A stretch of DNA of 38,032 nucleotides from Heterotrichella gracilis (taxonomy: Eukaryota > Sar > Xanthophyceae > Tribonematales > Xanthonemataceae). The notes under the pieces were generated by a model. It searched no databases and was not told the origin of the DNA. It was given only the letters and a program-made list of their open reading frames with translations. Location: the NCBI GenBank assembly GCA_032358255.1, contig JAULBX010026452.1:1-38032 (forward strand), read 5' to 3'. Positions 15,909 through 26,316 of this stretch are shown here, piece after piece; position 1 is the stretch's first letter, and the number at the start of each line of letters is the position of its first letter. Position numbers and translations under genes: made by a program.

Positions 15909-17299
15909 GGGAGAGTGGGGCGCCAGGAGGAGGGGGCTTGCTGGGTTTTGGTGCTGACGGGCCCCTGGGGACAACTTGCATGGATATAGTGGTTATGGTT
16001 TGTGGTGTCGGCAGATTATCAGAGCCTACGTAGTGAGGTGGGGCAATGCTTGGAGCCATGCATGGGGGGCAGGGTGATCCCCATGGGGCCCGATGTGGTG
16101 CAGCTGCCGGCGCTGCCCAGTTGCTGTGAATTGTCCGCTGCAAGAACCAAACTGTAGCCAGACCTCCCGGGTGTCTGCAGAACAACATGTTGCTTTGGAC
16201 CTGTCTGGTCTTGGTACCCTGGTCCATACATGGCACACATCGCTACTCGTGCATCACAATTCGTAATTCGTGGCCCGTCATGTGGCACAGTGGACACCCG
16301 GGATGCAGAAATTTAATCTGTTGCCGCTCATGCAATATTATTACATATCTTATTTCATACCTGATCCCCTCCCCTGGTTGGGCCAAACTTTGCAATGGCA
16401 GCAACCTTGTGCTGTTCACTCTACACACCCTACGCAAGGGTTTTTGCAAATGAAGCCATGTGGTAGCTGCCAGCCATCTGGCCAGTAGCACTCGATGTAG
16501 CACCCACTGTCGAATGTCTGTGTCGACGTGCACCCTCACACACGCATAAACAACAGGCCTGGCTCTCCTGGACGTTTCCCAGTTCAACAAAGTTTGTGCA
16601 CGTTTTCAGCACGTCTGCAGCAGGAGAGTCTCTCAGAGACTAGTCCCCACACTCCTGGAGACAACCCAGGTACCGTGCGCCATAACGCCAGCCAAACGCT
16701 GTTTTAGGACAGCTGCAACACCTGGTGTTCCCTACTGACCCTTGGCCCCTGACAGGTGCAGTGCAGGCCCTAGTGTCGAGCCCTGCACCTGTCAGGAATG
16801 TACCCCTTGCCAGTGATCAGAGGCTCTCAGGCTGAGTGACTCCTATTGACTATGCTCAGCTCAGCCCAGTGGCCGTACAACAAGTGCCGGCAGTTCAGGG
16901 AATACAAGGGGGTGTACTCAGGCATTGAGGGCACTGGTACCCTGGCTCCACACTCACTCGGAGTGTGGCAACAAAGCAGAGGTCTTGGAAGCAGCCAAGA
17001 CCATTGTGAAGCACACTGCCAGGCCACATCCAGAGTACACTGCAGTGCAGTGCCCCCCGTATCCTCCTATGCGTTCAATTATATCCAGCTGTTCCCTCCA
17101 GCCACCGTTCTGTCAGCTTTGACTCAATTCAGCGGGGACCACATCAAATTGTGTGCATAAATTTGGAGTCCCTCATCCCTCTCCTTCCTCCCAAACACAC
17201 ACATTTCCTCAGCAGGTTTCAAGATGCTTGCTATAATGCCGTCTTATGTGCGCCTCTGGCGTCTGTTTTCTCTTTGCTTTGCTTTTCTCAGCAGGTTTC
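15909..17299. other. Intergenic region between metRS and GAD
   Basis: This should hold the metRS 3' UTR and the GAD promoter and 5' UTR. Open frames near 16846-17160 have no recognisable domain. It contains a perfect hairpin at 16748-16796, a small hairpin ccacactc/gagtgtgg near 16952, and the first copy of the GAD acceptor duplication at 17207-17226. Confidence 0.4.
16748..16796. repeat. Perfect 14-bp inverted repeat
   Basis: cctgacaggtgcag at 16748-16761 is the exact reverse complement of ctgcacctgtcagg at 16783-16796, with a 21-base loop. It lies about 840 bases past the metRS stop. It could be a structured 3' element or an operator-like palindrome; no function can be assigned. Confidence 0.6.
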
Positions 17300-17305
17300 A
17301 TGATG
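17207..17305 (+). repeat. Duplicated acceptor before the GAD start codon
   Basis: ctcagcaggtttca occurs at 17208-17221 and at 17287-17300, 79 bases apart, each after a pyrimidine-rich tract. The second copy directly precedes and includes the A of the GAD start codon. This suggests a 5' UTR intron ending in cagcag, with a decoy acceptor upstream. Confidence 0.65.
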
Positions 17306-20300
17306 TCCTCCCCCAGCCAGCTGACCCCTGCCAGTCCCAGCGGTCCCAGTGGGGCGCCATTCCAGTCAGAAGTGGAGGCCATGCTGCCCGCCTTTGCATC
17401 CAAGCTCATTGTGACCGAGGTGCCAAAGACAGAGTAAGACGCTGGGGAAGGCTCCCACTCCCATTTAGACATGCGCATGCGTGTGCCACAATCATGATGG
17501 GCAACTATGCATGTTGCATAGTGAATCGTCTGGTGCACATGCCTCATCCGCCTCGTGTCCCGCCCACATAGGGTGCCAGAAGACCCCCATGTCCATGCAT
17601 GTGGCATACGTATGTGCTGGCATCTGCCTTACCCTGAGGGGCAGCTGGTGCCTCCATTGCCATCTTGGCAGCTTGCAAAGCACATGGGACTATGCAAACC
17701 AAGCCCCTCTGCACAAACCATACCTAATCCCACTCCCAGCAATCGTACACCCCTACATCCGCCCCCTGTCTCACCTGCACAGGATGCCGGAGACCCGTGC
17801 CCTTTACGTGGTGCGTAAGCTGGTTGTCATGTCGGCGCCCCTTGGGTAACAATCAGCCTGACCGTACGCAGGCCTGACGCCAGCTTACGCGCCAGTACAT
17901 AGGCGTAGGGCTCTGTGGCATCTTGTGCAAGTGGGGCAGTGGCGCCGCAATTGATGCTCATAAGTGACCACAAGGGACCATACAATGCAAGCCCCGTCGC
18001 CAATCAAGTGCGCCCATTCCCCTCTCCTCCCACGCAGGATGCCAGAGGGCCCCATGCCCATGCACGTGGCACGCGAGCTCGTGTTCGACCTGCGGGACCT
18101 TGACACCAACCCGCGCCTCAACCTTGCCTCCTTTGTCAACACCTGGATGGAGACCGAGGCGCAGGACCTGATGCGCGACTCACTCAACGTCAACCTGGTG
18201 GACAGTGGGGTGTACCCCAGCTGCAAGGAGATGGAGGGGAGGTGGGTGGTGGGTGGTGAGGGTGGGGGTGGCGATCATGGTGGTGGTGTGGTATGTGAGT
18301 TTTAGCTGTGGTTTGTGCCCCAATCTGGCCTGATTTGTGAACACTGGATGGAGGGCAAAGCGCAGGACCAGGATGCCATGGTGTGACTCACTGAATGTGA
18401 ACCTGGTAGACAGTGGGATGTACCCAAGCTGCAAGGAGATGGAGGGGAGGTGGGTGGTAGCGTTGGTGCTGGGAGGTGGTAGTGGATGTGGCCCCCAGGA
18501 AGTGATTTTATCAGTACTTGAACCTGGCCTGACTCAGTTAGTCAGCGCTACATGGGAGTGGTACCGCATAGACAGAGTGGAGCCCGAAGCTCCCAAGGGC
18601 CCACCCGCGGCTGGCTGGTGGATGTTGCCCCTGCAGCAGCATATGGTTAATGCATTGCGGCATCGTGCATCGCAGCAAAGTTCATGCGTCGTGCATCCCA
18701 GCAGCAGCATTTGTAGTGTGCATGCGTCTGTGTGTGTCTGATTTCCAATCCCCCACCCTTCAACCCCACATTCCCAGGTGTGTGTCCATGCTCGCCCGCC
18801 TGTGGCACGCCCCCGAGGGGGCCCCCTGCGGCACCGCCACCGTCGGCTCAACCGAGGCCTGCCTACTAGGGGGGCTGGCGCTCAAGAAAAGGTGGCAGCA
18901 GAGGAGAAAAGAGGCGGGGAAGGATGCCTCCAGTCCCAACCTGGTGGTGGGCCACCATGCGCAGGTAAGCGGTAGTTGTCGGTTTGCCGAAGCGCTATTG
19001 CCAACGCATGCCAGCTCAGGGCATGTTTTAGCATGTACTCTGGCCGGGACCAGTGGCTGTATTGCTGGAATATGTGAGTACCCAAACAGCAAAAAGCAGT
19101 TTTACGAGTTCCAGCAGCATTGCCTGAATTGGGATATCGCGTGACCTGAGGCAAGAGTAAGGTCCTGCAGAGGTAAGAGGGGTCCCAGAAGGATAAGGGG
19201 CGGCTTGGGTGGTGGGCGAATGTGCAGGCCTGTAATGCGTGTACCCTGGCAAGGGTATCAGCAAAGGCGTGCCCTTTGTCAGCTAAGTCCCAAGCCTTGT
19301 TGAGTTCGGGATGTTCCTGATCTTCACACTTGGGGGCCACTGGTTTACTCCCCGTTGAAAGCTTCCTTTTAATACCTCCTGCGGTGGTGTTTCATGGTTG
19401 TGCTCCTAGGCAGGCGCCTTTCCGCACCTGGGATTTGGTGGCAGGATGCTCCAGCTACGCACATCCCCAGGGATGGAAGGCACCTACTAGAGGAGCGGTG
19501 CTTTGACACACCACAGCAGGAAGTACCCATAGGGAGCTTTTCAACGGGGGAGTGAAGCAGTGGCCACCTAGCTTGAAGGTTAGCGAGCATCAATGCGCAG
19601 CATGCGATTAAGATTTTAGGGTACCGGAAAAAGGGGGGATGGGTGCTATTGTAAATAGGGGTTTTTGAAAGCATCACCTTTGGCAATGGACAGCGAGTGA
19701 GAGTTTTGGGAGGGATAGACTGCTGATTGAAGCCTGCCTCCCCACTCTCTCCTCACGCCCCAAGTAAAATTTCTTTTGGCACAAGCACACCCAGTTTAAT
19801 GTGGAGTCCTTGGGCAAAAGTAGAGAAATATTAAGTAGAGAAATAAAAAAAGCATAAAGTCGTTAAGGAAATAATTCCCTTGTTGGATCTCCTATCAACA
19901 TATCTCCTGGGTTTGATTTGACAGGGAATTGGTCTTTTCCCTTTCCTTCTGTTTATCCTATCTGCATACTCAGGGTAAACCCGCCTGCTCCCCGCCTGCC
20001 CCCCCGCCTGCCCCTCCCTGCAGGTGTGCTGGCACAAGTTCTTCACATACTTTGATGTGGAGCCCCGCTACCTGCCGGTGGAGGAGGGCCGCCTGGTGGT
20101 GGACCCCGAGCAGCTAAGGGGGCTGGTGGACGAGAACACAGTGGGGGTGGCGTGCATGGTGGGCAGCACCTACAACGGGCAGTTTGACGATGTCAAGGGG
20201 ATTGACAAGGTGGTGGGTACGTGAAGGAGGGGAGGGGGACAGGGGGGAGGGGGGGGCTGCAGTGACAGACCAATAGCGCCACTGCATGCACAGAGCTGCA

Positions 20301-23300
20301 AAAAAATGTCTTAATTGCTAGAGAATGGTGGAGCATCTTCAATTTGGGTATTAATTTGTGGCACTTGCTCAACTCTTGATAGCACCCACAAGACCCGTGT
20401 GCAACATGAGAAGTCAGTCAATTAAGTCTATGAGGAGTGAGTTGAGAATTCTTCATTAATGATCACCAATGGTGTACCGTATGTTCACCATTACGTACCG
20501 TATGTTGGTTCGTAGTTCAAGCCACTTGTGATCTGCAGAATTGTCTGAATGCATGCTCATGAAATATGTACATGAAAGATATGCCTGTCATACCTGTGCA
20601 TTTAATGGAAATTGAATGATGGAAATTGAATGATGGAAATTTTCCATCATGCCAGGGAATGTAAGGCATGCAGGCATTCCCATCATGTAAGCATTTGATG
20701 AACATGCACTCTGACAATTCTGCATTTCACAAGTGGCTTGATTTATGAACGAGCAATGCGTAGCTTTGACCCATAAACTGCACGAAAATCTCTAGAGCTG
20801 TATCAGCACCACTATTCTTCCTTTATTGACAATGGTTGCGTGAAAATAAATCAGAAACAATTGCACTGTACCCCCCCTTGCTGCAGGGGAGCTGAACCAG
20901 GAGCATGGGTGGCATGTGGGGATCCATGTGGACGCAGCCAGTGGCGGCCTGGTGGCACCCTTCATCAACCCCGAGCTCGAGTGGGACTTCAGGCTGTCCA
21001 ATGTGGTGGCCATCAACGTGAGCGGGCACAAGTATGGGCTGGTTTACCCGGGGATTGGCTGGCTGGTGTACAGGTCAAGGTGAGAGGGGGAAATATATAC
21101 ATATATTCACTGTAATTTCAACTTTTCGGATGTTTGTATGATTTTAAATCATGATTGGCTTGTAATGATCGTTATAAAATACGTCACAGTTGCTGCCGCA
21201 TGTTGGTACTTACATTATTTGTATTACGTGTTACTCAGGTTATCCGGTACACCCTTTAGTGCCTGCTTGCACTGCACGAGTAACCATCATCCATTCGGGA
21301 AATTTACGGGTTCCCTGCAGGTGTAAGGCTTTCTTGTATGCACTCGCCCACCAGTGACTTGACAAAGGCCTGCCAATGAGCACCAATACCCATTGGGCTA
21401 CCATAACCAGCCATGCCTGGAAATAAACTCCATTATTTGAGCTAAAATGAAATAAAATGTAACATGCGCACGGCCATTGTATGGCATCACACACCCTCCC
21501 CTCCTCTCCCGCAGTAATTACCTCCCCTCCGACATGGTTTTTCACATCAACTACCTGGGATCCCAGCAAACCAACCTCACGCTCAACTTTTCCCGCTCCG
21601 CTGCCCCCGTGGTGGCCCAGTACTACAACTTCATCCGCCTGGGCAAGCAGGGCTACCGGGCCATACTCAGCAACCTCATGCGCCTTGCTGAGGAGCTGGC
21701 GCAGGGTATCCGGGAGACAGGTGGGAACCTCTTAACCCTAAGCAGGGACCGCTGCAGCGCTGGGAAGTTGGGGCAGCTAGCTTGCTGGGAAGTTGGTGCA
21801 GGGTGTTGAGGAACCAAGGCGAGAAAATGATACACACTGACCACTTCGTGCCCCAAGCCATGCGCTTGTCCTTATGCCGGCAAGCACAGGCTACTAAGGT
21901 CGTATAAGCAGTTTGCCTACATGGCTGGTACTAGCCAGGTACTTTGCCTTTTAGCAGATCATTGATGCATCTAGATCTCTGTAAATTACTTTCTACATCT
22001 GCATGGTAAAACATAGTACTACTCATGCACACATCATGGTGCAACAATGTATGTACTTTGCTACCATTGACAACCGTTTCTGAATGCTGATGATGGCAAA
22101 TGCTTACCTCAATGGAAATGCCATCAACAGCACTGATGAACCCCCCAAGCCCACGTGGCATGACTGCAGGTCAGTTTGAGCTGCTGAGTGACGCCAGCCT
22201 GCCAGTTGTTGCGTTCCGCCTGGGCCCAGGTCAGCAGCGTGCGTACGATGAGTATGACATCATGAACTTCATGAAGCAGTACAGGTGGATGGTGCCCGCA
22301 TACACCATGGCGCCGAATGCAACGTGAGTGCTGGGTGTGGAGCTGCATCGCATCCCTATTGTAGTACATGTATAATTTTCTATGTTCACATTATCTTTGA
22401 TATGTTCACATTATCTTCCATGATTGATCCAACCTGAGTGGGTGATAATAGCAGCAACGGTTTCTCCTTGATGAGCATTTCCTCTTTGCGCCTACCCCAT
22501 TTAGATCCTCAACAGTATAGTGCCTGTGGGGTCTGCACTCAGCGGGTCAAAGTGAATGCGCTTAATGGCAATAAGGTCAGCAACAGCAACCTGAGTGCTG
22601 CACCATACTACACCTCCCCTCCCCACACACCCCTCCGCCTCCCCACACACCCCTCCACTTCCACACACCCTTCCACCTCCCCGCACCCTTTCCACCTCCC
22701 CACACCCTCCCGGGCGTTCCACCTCCCCACACCCCCTTCCACTCCTCCCCTCCGCAGCCATATGAAGCTCCTGCGCATCGTTGTGCGCGAGGGCCTGAGC
22801 AGCGACATGGTGGGCGACATCGTGAAGGACCTGCGCCAGGTGTTGGAGTGGCTGGAGGCGCACTACCAGGTGGAGGACGAGGCAAGGGGGAAGCTGAGGG
22901 AGAAGTTCCAGGTAGGAGGGGTGCGCAATTGTGTGGCTACGCAGCCAGCACCCAATGGATGACATCGGCATTGTGCCACCAATGGACTTATGCCTGTGCC
23001 GTGTACGTTGCATGGTTTTCAATAATTCATTGGCTGTAGATTAGTTGCATGTTCCACAATGCTGTCCCGGGAACATGTATGTGTGATATCTAAGCCATGA
23101 CTAGCAGCTCTAACGGCGTGCATATCTGCATTGGACATGTAAATATCCGCTTTCAGATTTAAATCTGGATGATCAAAGTCAACGTGAGCCTCCAGCCTTC
23201 TGCTTTCTCTGTTGGATCAGCCATTGCATTACAATTAATACCCTTTTGCGCCTTGGAGAGTGACCCCATTGCATGTCTTGACAGGGGGGTCAGCGGCCAA

Positions 23301-23344
23301 CTGAAGAGCTGCTGGCTGCCAAGCGGCGGGCCGCGCCTTGCTGA
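17300..23344 (+). CDS. GAD: Glutamate decarboxylase
   Basis: Nine exons: 17300-17433, 18038-18241, 18778-18964, 20024-20216, 20887-21079, 21515-21720, 22170-22323, 22758-22911 and 23285-23344, all in phase, giving 494 residues. It is a PLP-dependent group II decarboxylase that converts glutamate to GABA and CO2 in the cytosol, consuming a proton. Diagnostic blocks are [29 protein letters not shown], the cofactor Asp in HVDAASGG (Asp254) and the PLP lysine in INVSGHKYG (Lys288), followed by [10 protein letters not shown] and [10 protein letters not shown]. Start choice is between ATGs at 17300 and 17303; an in-frame upstream ATG at 17246 probably lies in a 5' UTR intron. The tail after LREKFQ is only 19 residues ([19 protein letters not shown]) and lacks the Trp/Lys-rich calmodulin-binding extension of land-plant GAD. 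Introns contain decoy copies of exon 2 and two long foldbacks. Confidence 0.96.
17561..18090 (+). repeat. Three-copy array of the GAD exon 2 start
   Basis: The true exon 2 begins at 18038 after cacgcag. Two decayed versions lie upstream in intron 1. One is after cacatag at 17571 (encoding [13 protein letters not shown] sequence); the other is after tgcacag at 17782 (encoding [18 protein letters not shown] sequence, against [15 protein letters not shown] in the real exon). All three have C/T-rich sequence before the AG. The copy at 17783 meets an in-frame TAA near 17846. Neither copy carries the essential NPRLNLASF block, so they are not functional mutually exclusive exons. Confidence 0.75.
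18107..18462 (+). repeat. Decayed copy of the GAD exon 2 donor end in intron 2
   Basis: Exon 2 from about 18107 to past its donor (gt at 18242) is repeated in intron 2 at about 18312-18462, offset by about 205-208 bases. The copy preserves recognisable versions of NTWME, the NLVDSG region, and the end gcaaggagatggaggggagg with a donor gt at 18450. It has a premature stop (gtgactcactga) and no acceptor, so it is a dead partial exon. Confidence 0.8.
19330..19570. repeat. Long imperfect foldback in GAD intron 3
   Basis: The two arms, about 115 bases each, pair around a centre near 19450. Pairings include ggccac at 19335-19340 with gtggcc at 19560-19565, gttgaaagc at 19354 with gcttttcaac ending 19545, the cctcctgcggtggtgt/acaccacagcaggaag region, and ggcgcctt at 19413 with aaggcacc at 19477-19484. 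Similarity continues almost to the centre. No open frame or clear target-site duplication is visible. It could be a MITE or a miRNA/siRNA-type precursor. Confidence 0.78.
20222..20258 (+). other. G-rich tract after the GAD exon 4 donor
   Basis: The first bases of GAD intron 4 contain GGAGG, GGGAGGGGG, GGGGGG and GGGGGGGG runs. The intron before exon 4 ends in a matching C-rich tract (about 19979-20020, repeated CCCGCCTGCC). The pair could form a stem around exon 4 or act as intronic splicing signals. Confidence 0.5.
20508..20750. repeat. Long imperfect foldback in GAD intron 4
   Basis: Arms pair around a centre near 20629. Key pairings are gttc...ttcaagccacttgtg (20508-20530) with cacaagtggcttga...gaac (20728-20750), tgcagaattgtc with gacaattctgca, and gcatgctcat with a tgaacatgcac segment. 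A 14-base tandem repeat (gatggaaattgaat, twice, about 20609-20636) has lengthened the left arm. The apex is the palindrome gatggaaattttccatc. Two copies of gtaccgtatgtt (about 20475 and 20496) lie just outside the left arm. Confidence 0.8.
22381..22418 (+). repeat. Two-copy 20-base tandem repeat in GAD intron 7
   Basis: tatgttcacattatcttt occurs at 22381 and again at 22401. It is a simple tandem duplication inside the intron, without splice-site content. Confidence 0.7.
22610..22750 (+). repeat. C-rich low-complexity tract before GAD exon 8
   Basis: About 140 bases of repeated CTCCCCACACACCC and TTCCACCTCCCC units run up to the exon 8 acceptor. It acts at least formally as a very long polypyrimidine-like tract. 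CAS intron 2 has a similar CACCCACCC tract at about 3050-3096. Confidence 0.65.
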
Positions 23345-24110
23345 GGCACCCTGGACTCCTTGTCTCTGACGCAAAGTCGAAAGGCGACAAGCTGCTGGCT
23401 GGGCACCATGATGGGGTGTCGATGTGCACTCAGAACTCCTCAGAGTTGGGTCATGGGTTTCAATCGGCATGTGAAGATAGTAATGCACTGCTGCCAAGCT
23501 GAGCATGGGGATGCTGAAATTTGGTGGACATGCCTACCGGATCCTGTTCTAGGGTTAACACTTGTGCCACAATGAACTTGGTACTATCATGATGGTGCCA
23601 CTGCCAAGGGACAGGCTGCGATGGGAGGTGGCAGGCTCATGGGAGGTGGCAGGGTCGGTGTGGATAATGTAAAGATGCTGCACCATGTGGCAGATCGAGG
23701 TGAGATCCGTTATCAAGACGGATGCAGCTCACCATCCTTATGTGGCCGTATTAAAACATTGGTGATCCAGTGATGTGTAAATATACAAATGCGCTGATTA
23801 TGCAAAGCCTAAGGTTGGTTACCTAACAGAGGTACATGAAGTAGGCTATTATCTCAGCATAATGGCAGATGTCCTGGAATTAAAATTTGCTGAAACCGTA
23901 TTCAGATCCTAAACAAGAGGGAAATAAAAGTAGCAAGCAGCTAGGGGTTCCATCCAGTACACCTATACCTCTAGACTACATTTGGCAGTTGCAACACGGC
24001 TGCTTACATTGAACGCCAGGCACTGTTCATACGCACACAATATGAGGCACTGAAAATGAGAAGCTGATTTTTTCTCTAGCACTCACTATGGTACGGTAAT
24101 ACTCCACTAA
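23345..24110. other. Convergent region between GAD and the TPR/MYND gene
   Basis: This should hold the 3' ends of GAD (plus) and the minus-strand gene. No gene is seen. A tandem repeat of atgggaggtggcagg lies at 23621-23635 and 23639-23653. Confidence 0.45.
23668..23672 (+). terminator. Candidate TGTAA polyadenylation signal for GAD
   Basis: TGTAA is the common poly(A) signal of green algae. This copy is 324 bases after the GAD stop, a plausible 3' UTR length. Another TGTAA lies near 23773. The choice is a guess without transcript data. Confidence 0.35.
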
Positions 24111-24874
24111 CTACTGCACTGCTGCTGCTGGTTGCTGCTGCTCCGTTGCTGCTCGCCCTGCTCCTTCTGCCAGCCCTTTACAGTACTTCTTGTGGCGAGC
24201 CCAGTCCCCCTTCTGACACGCGCTGCTGCAGTAGTATGTGGTCATGCACCTCTTGCAGCCCTTCAGTTTTTTGAGTCCCTGTTGGTAGTGGTGCTTTGCA
24301 CTCCTCCGTGTATGCACACACGTTCCTCCCATGGCGCCTCAACTTTCTGGCATCCTCCCTGTCCCCTGTCTCCTCCGCAATGCGCGCAAGCTGCTCACGG
24401 CGGTACCTGATGCTGTTACAGTCAGGGCAGTGCAACGGCCAGGAGGGGTTTGGCTTCTTCATACTCCTTCAGACTGACCAGGCAGCTGCCCATGTGACTG
24501 TAGGTCATAGCCGCCTGAAATAGGGTCAGCACGGATGGATTAGATGCCCCTTCACTTCATAAATTCATCGGTTTAAGGTTGTAAACGCTTACCCGGATGG
24601 AGTCAGCACCAAATAACCCTTCCTTCACTGTCAGCACATGGCGGTGAATGGCCAGCGCCTCCGCATGGTGGCCTTGTCGATGCAACTCTGTAGCTCGGTT
24701 GGCCTCTGGAACGACGGAGGTCTCAAACTCCGTACGGGCGAGGAAGTCTTCCCTGCTGATCTCCTTAAAGCTGAGCATCTTGCTAACCCTGCTTGGCTGG
24801 TGGTGTAGTTGCCGCCAACGTTCGTTGAACGACACCGGATAGTACCGATTGACTGCCCAACTGCAGAGCGACAT
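24111..24874 (-). pseudogene. TPR/MYND zinc-finger gene with two frame breaks
   Basis: Exon 1 is 24874-24593 (94 residues, starts MSLCSWAVNRYYPV, ends GLFGADSIR). After a GT-AG intron, exon 2 starts at 24514 with TPR-like sequence (TYSHMGSCLVSLKEYEEAK, then PLLAVAL). That frame reaches TGA almost at once. The expected continuation (NSIRYRREQLARIAEETGDR, then ARKLRRHGRNVC) is in the next frame. The end of a MYND finger (GCKRCMTTYYCSSACQKGDW, then ARHKKYC) and the final stop at 24111 are in the third frame. Both breaks shift in the same direction and fall near homopolymers (CCCC, and AAAAAA near 24268). MYND fingers bind Pro-rich partner motifs, and tetratricopeptide repeats mediate protein contacts. 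Either this is a recent pseudogene, or the sequence has two indel errors and the gene is intact. No short intron with sensible borders explains both shifts. Confidence 0.6.
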
Positions 24875-26316
24875 TTTCAACCCAAGACGACCAAGGGTAG
24901 GCTGCGTGTCGACAATTTGGGACGTTAGTGCTGTTTACATTAGAAAGAAGGTATCCCTGCCAGGCTTGGTGGCCATGCATCACGATGGGCCCAGCGCTGT
25001 ACAAGGTCAGTGCCGTACAAGGTGAGTGCCAGGGGTCAAAGCGAGGGTGAGGTGAAAGCTTGTGTACGATTTAAAACCATCCAACTTGTTAATTGGTGTT
25101 TCACGTCGGTAAAGCGCCATCCAACGTAACACCGGTGCCTCTTCCATTTTGCCATGCACATGCCGTTAACCTTGGGATCACATGCCGTCGATGCATACCA
25201 GTATGATGCATGACATACCTTCAGCTAAGTAAGTCTGATGATCAAGCACGCATGCAAGTCATATCATACTGGTATGTTTTCCAAACAGCCGAAAGCCGCA
25301 GGTTGAGATGTGCCAGTGACTTCAGCGTTCGCACTGGGGTTTTCGGTGGGCACCTGGTGGGTGGAACAGAGCTGAACTGGGCCTACAAGTTCGTGACAAC
25401 GTTCCGGGCGTATGACTGTTGGTGGTCAAGGAGAGAGTGTGGTGATTGTGCATGGTTTGAAAGCAACAAGGTAGCACACGTGGGGGTGAAGGGGCACATG
25501 TGTGCCAGGTGGGAAGAATGCGTGTGGGGGGTGGGCCTTGAAGACAGGTGGGGAAGGAAACATGTTATTAAGGCTCCCTGCTACAAGGCCTTGGCCTCCA
25601 TAGACACTCATAGCTCTCCCACCTGATGCCCTCCCCACCCTGCTTGCATGTAATTGTTGTTTAATGGTATCAGATGTTGATTTGGCACTGCCGCAGGTGC
25701 TTGCCAACAAAGTTACAGCACATGTGGCAGGCGATTTGTCAACAGCACATTTATAACACCCACTGAAAACCGACCGAATTGGCACAAACAACCAGGTCAC
25801 ACCATGAGTTATCCACTATTAATTACGTTATTTACCCCCCTCAGCAGGCATATGCACCATTGCACGACATGAAAGCCAAGCTCGAGGGCTGGGAACTGCC
25901 CGCCCACAGTATCCTCAACATTATGAATGGCACACTCCTAAAAGTGGCATACAGCTAGGCCCGCCATGCACTGACCAGAGAGGAGGTGCTACATTCGCGC
26001 GAGAAAATGGCAACATGCCGCACCAAACCCCACAAACCCAGGTGGCTTTAACGAATCGTGACATGGAAACCAAGTTTGAAGGCAGAACTGCTCCTTGGAC
26101 AAGAATCGCGTCACAGCTGGCACCAGGGCTGTCTGTCATTGTATGCTCAAATCACATTCTAAGCTTGCAAACGTGGCGATAACCTGGGGTTGTTATTGTC
26201 AATGCTGGGGCACAAGGGTCCCTTCCAGGCTCAATTACCTGCCACAAACAGTTGTCCCAAAATGCTGTACGCCATTCCTGGCGTGTTCACCCATCACCAA
26301 CAAATGCCCACGCAAG
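24875..26316. other. Intergenic region with a possible exon relic
   Basis: No complete gene is visible between the two minus-strand genes. A plus-strand open frame at 25210-25626 has no recognisable domain. An exon-like piece with an acceptor lies at 25857-25959, with a diverged copy near 26060. A 14-bp perfect inverted repeat (cataccagtatgat at 25194-25207, atcatactggtatg at 25263-25276) is also present. Confidence 0.4.
25857..26096 (+). repeat. Exon-like fragment and its decayed copy
   Basis: After a strong acceptor (ttacccccctcagcag, ending 25847) an open frame reads AYAPLHDMKAKLEGWELPAH and on to a TAG near 25959. A diverged second copy starts at about 26060 (gacatggaaaccaagtttga against gacatgaaagccaagctcga), offset about 192 bases. 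No upstream partner exon was found. It looks like the 3' exon of a lost gene, duplicated in the same manner as exon starts elsewhere in the window. Confidence 0.4.

Noticed and set aside
16846-17160. Plus-strand open frame between metRS and GAD
   Set aside because: No domain, no splice partners, and it overlaps another equally open frame; it probably lies in the GAD leader or promoter.
17572-17900. Upstream GAD exon 2 copies as mutually exclusive exons
   Set aside because: They diverge beyond the first 15 or so codons, lack the conserved NPRLNLASF block, one has an early stop, and neither ends in a donor of matching phase.
25210-25626. Plus-strand open frame of 138 residues
   Set aside because: It starts without an ATG, has no recognisable domain, and competes with a similar open frame on the other strand.
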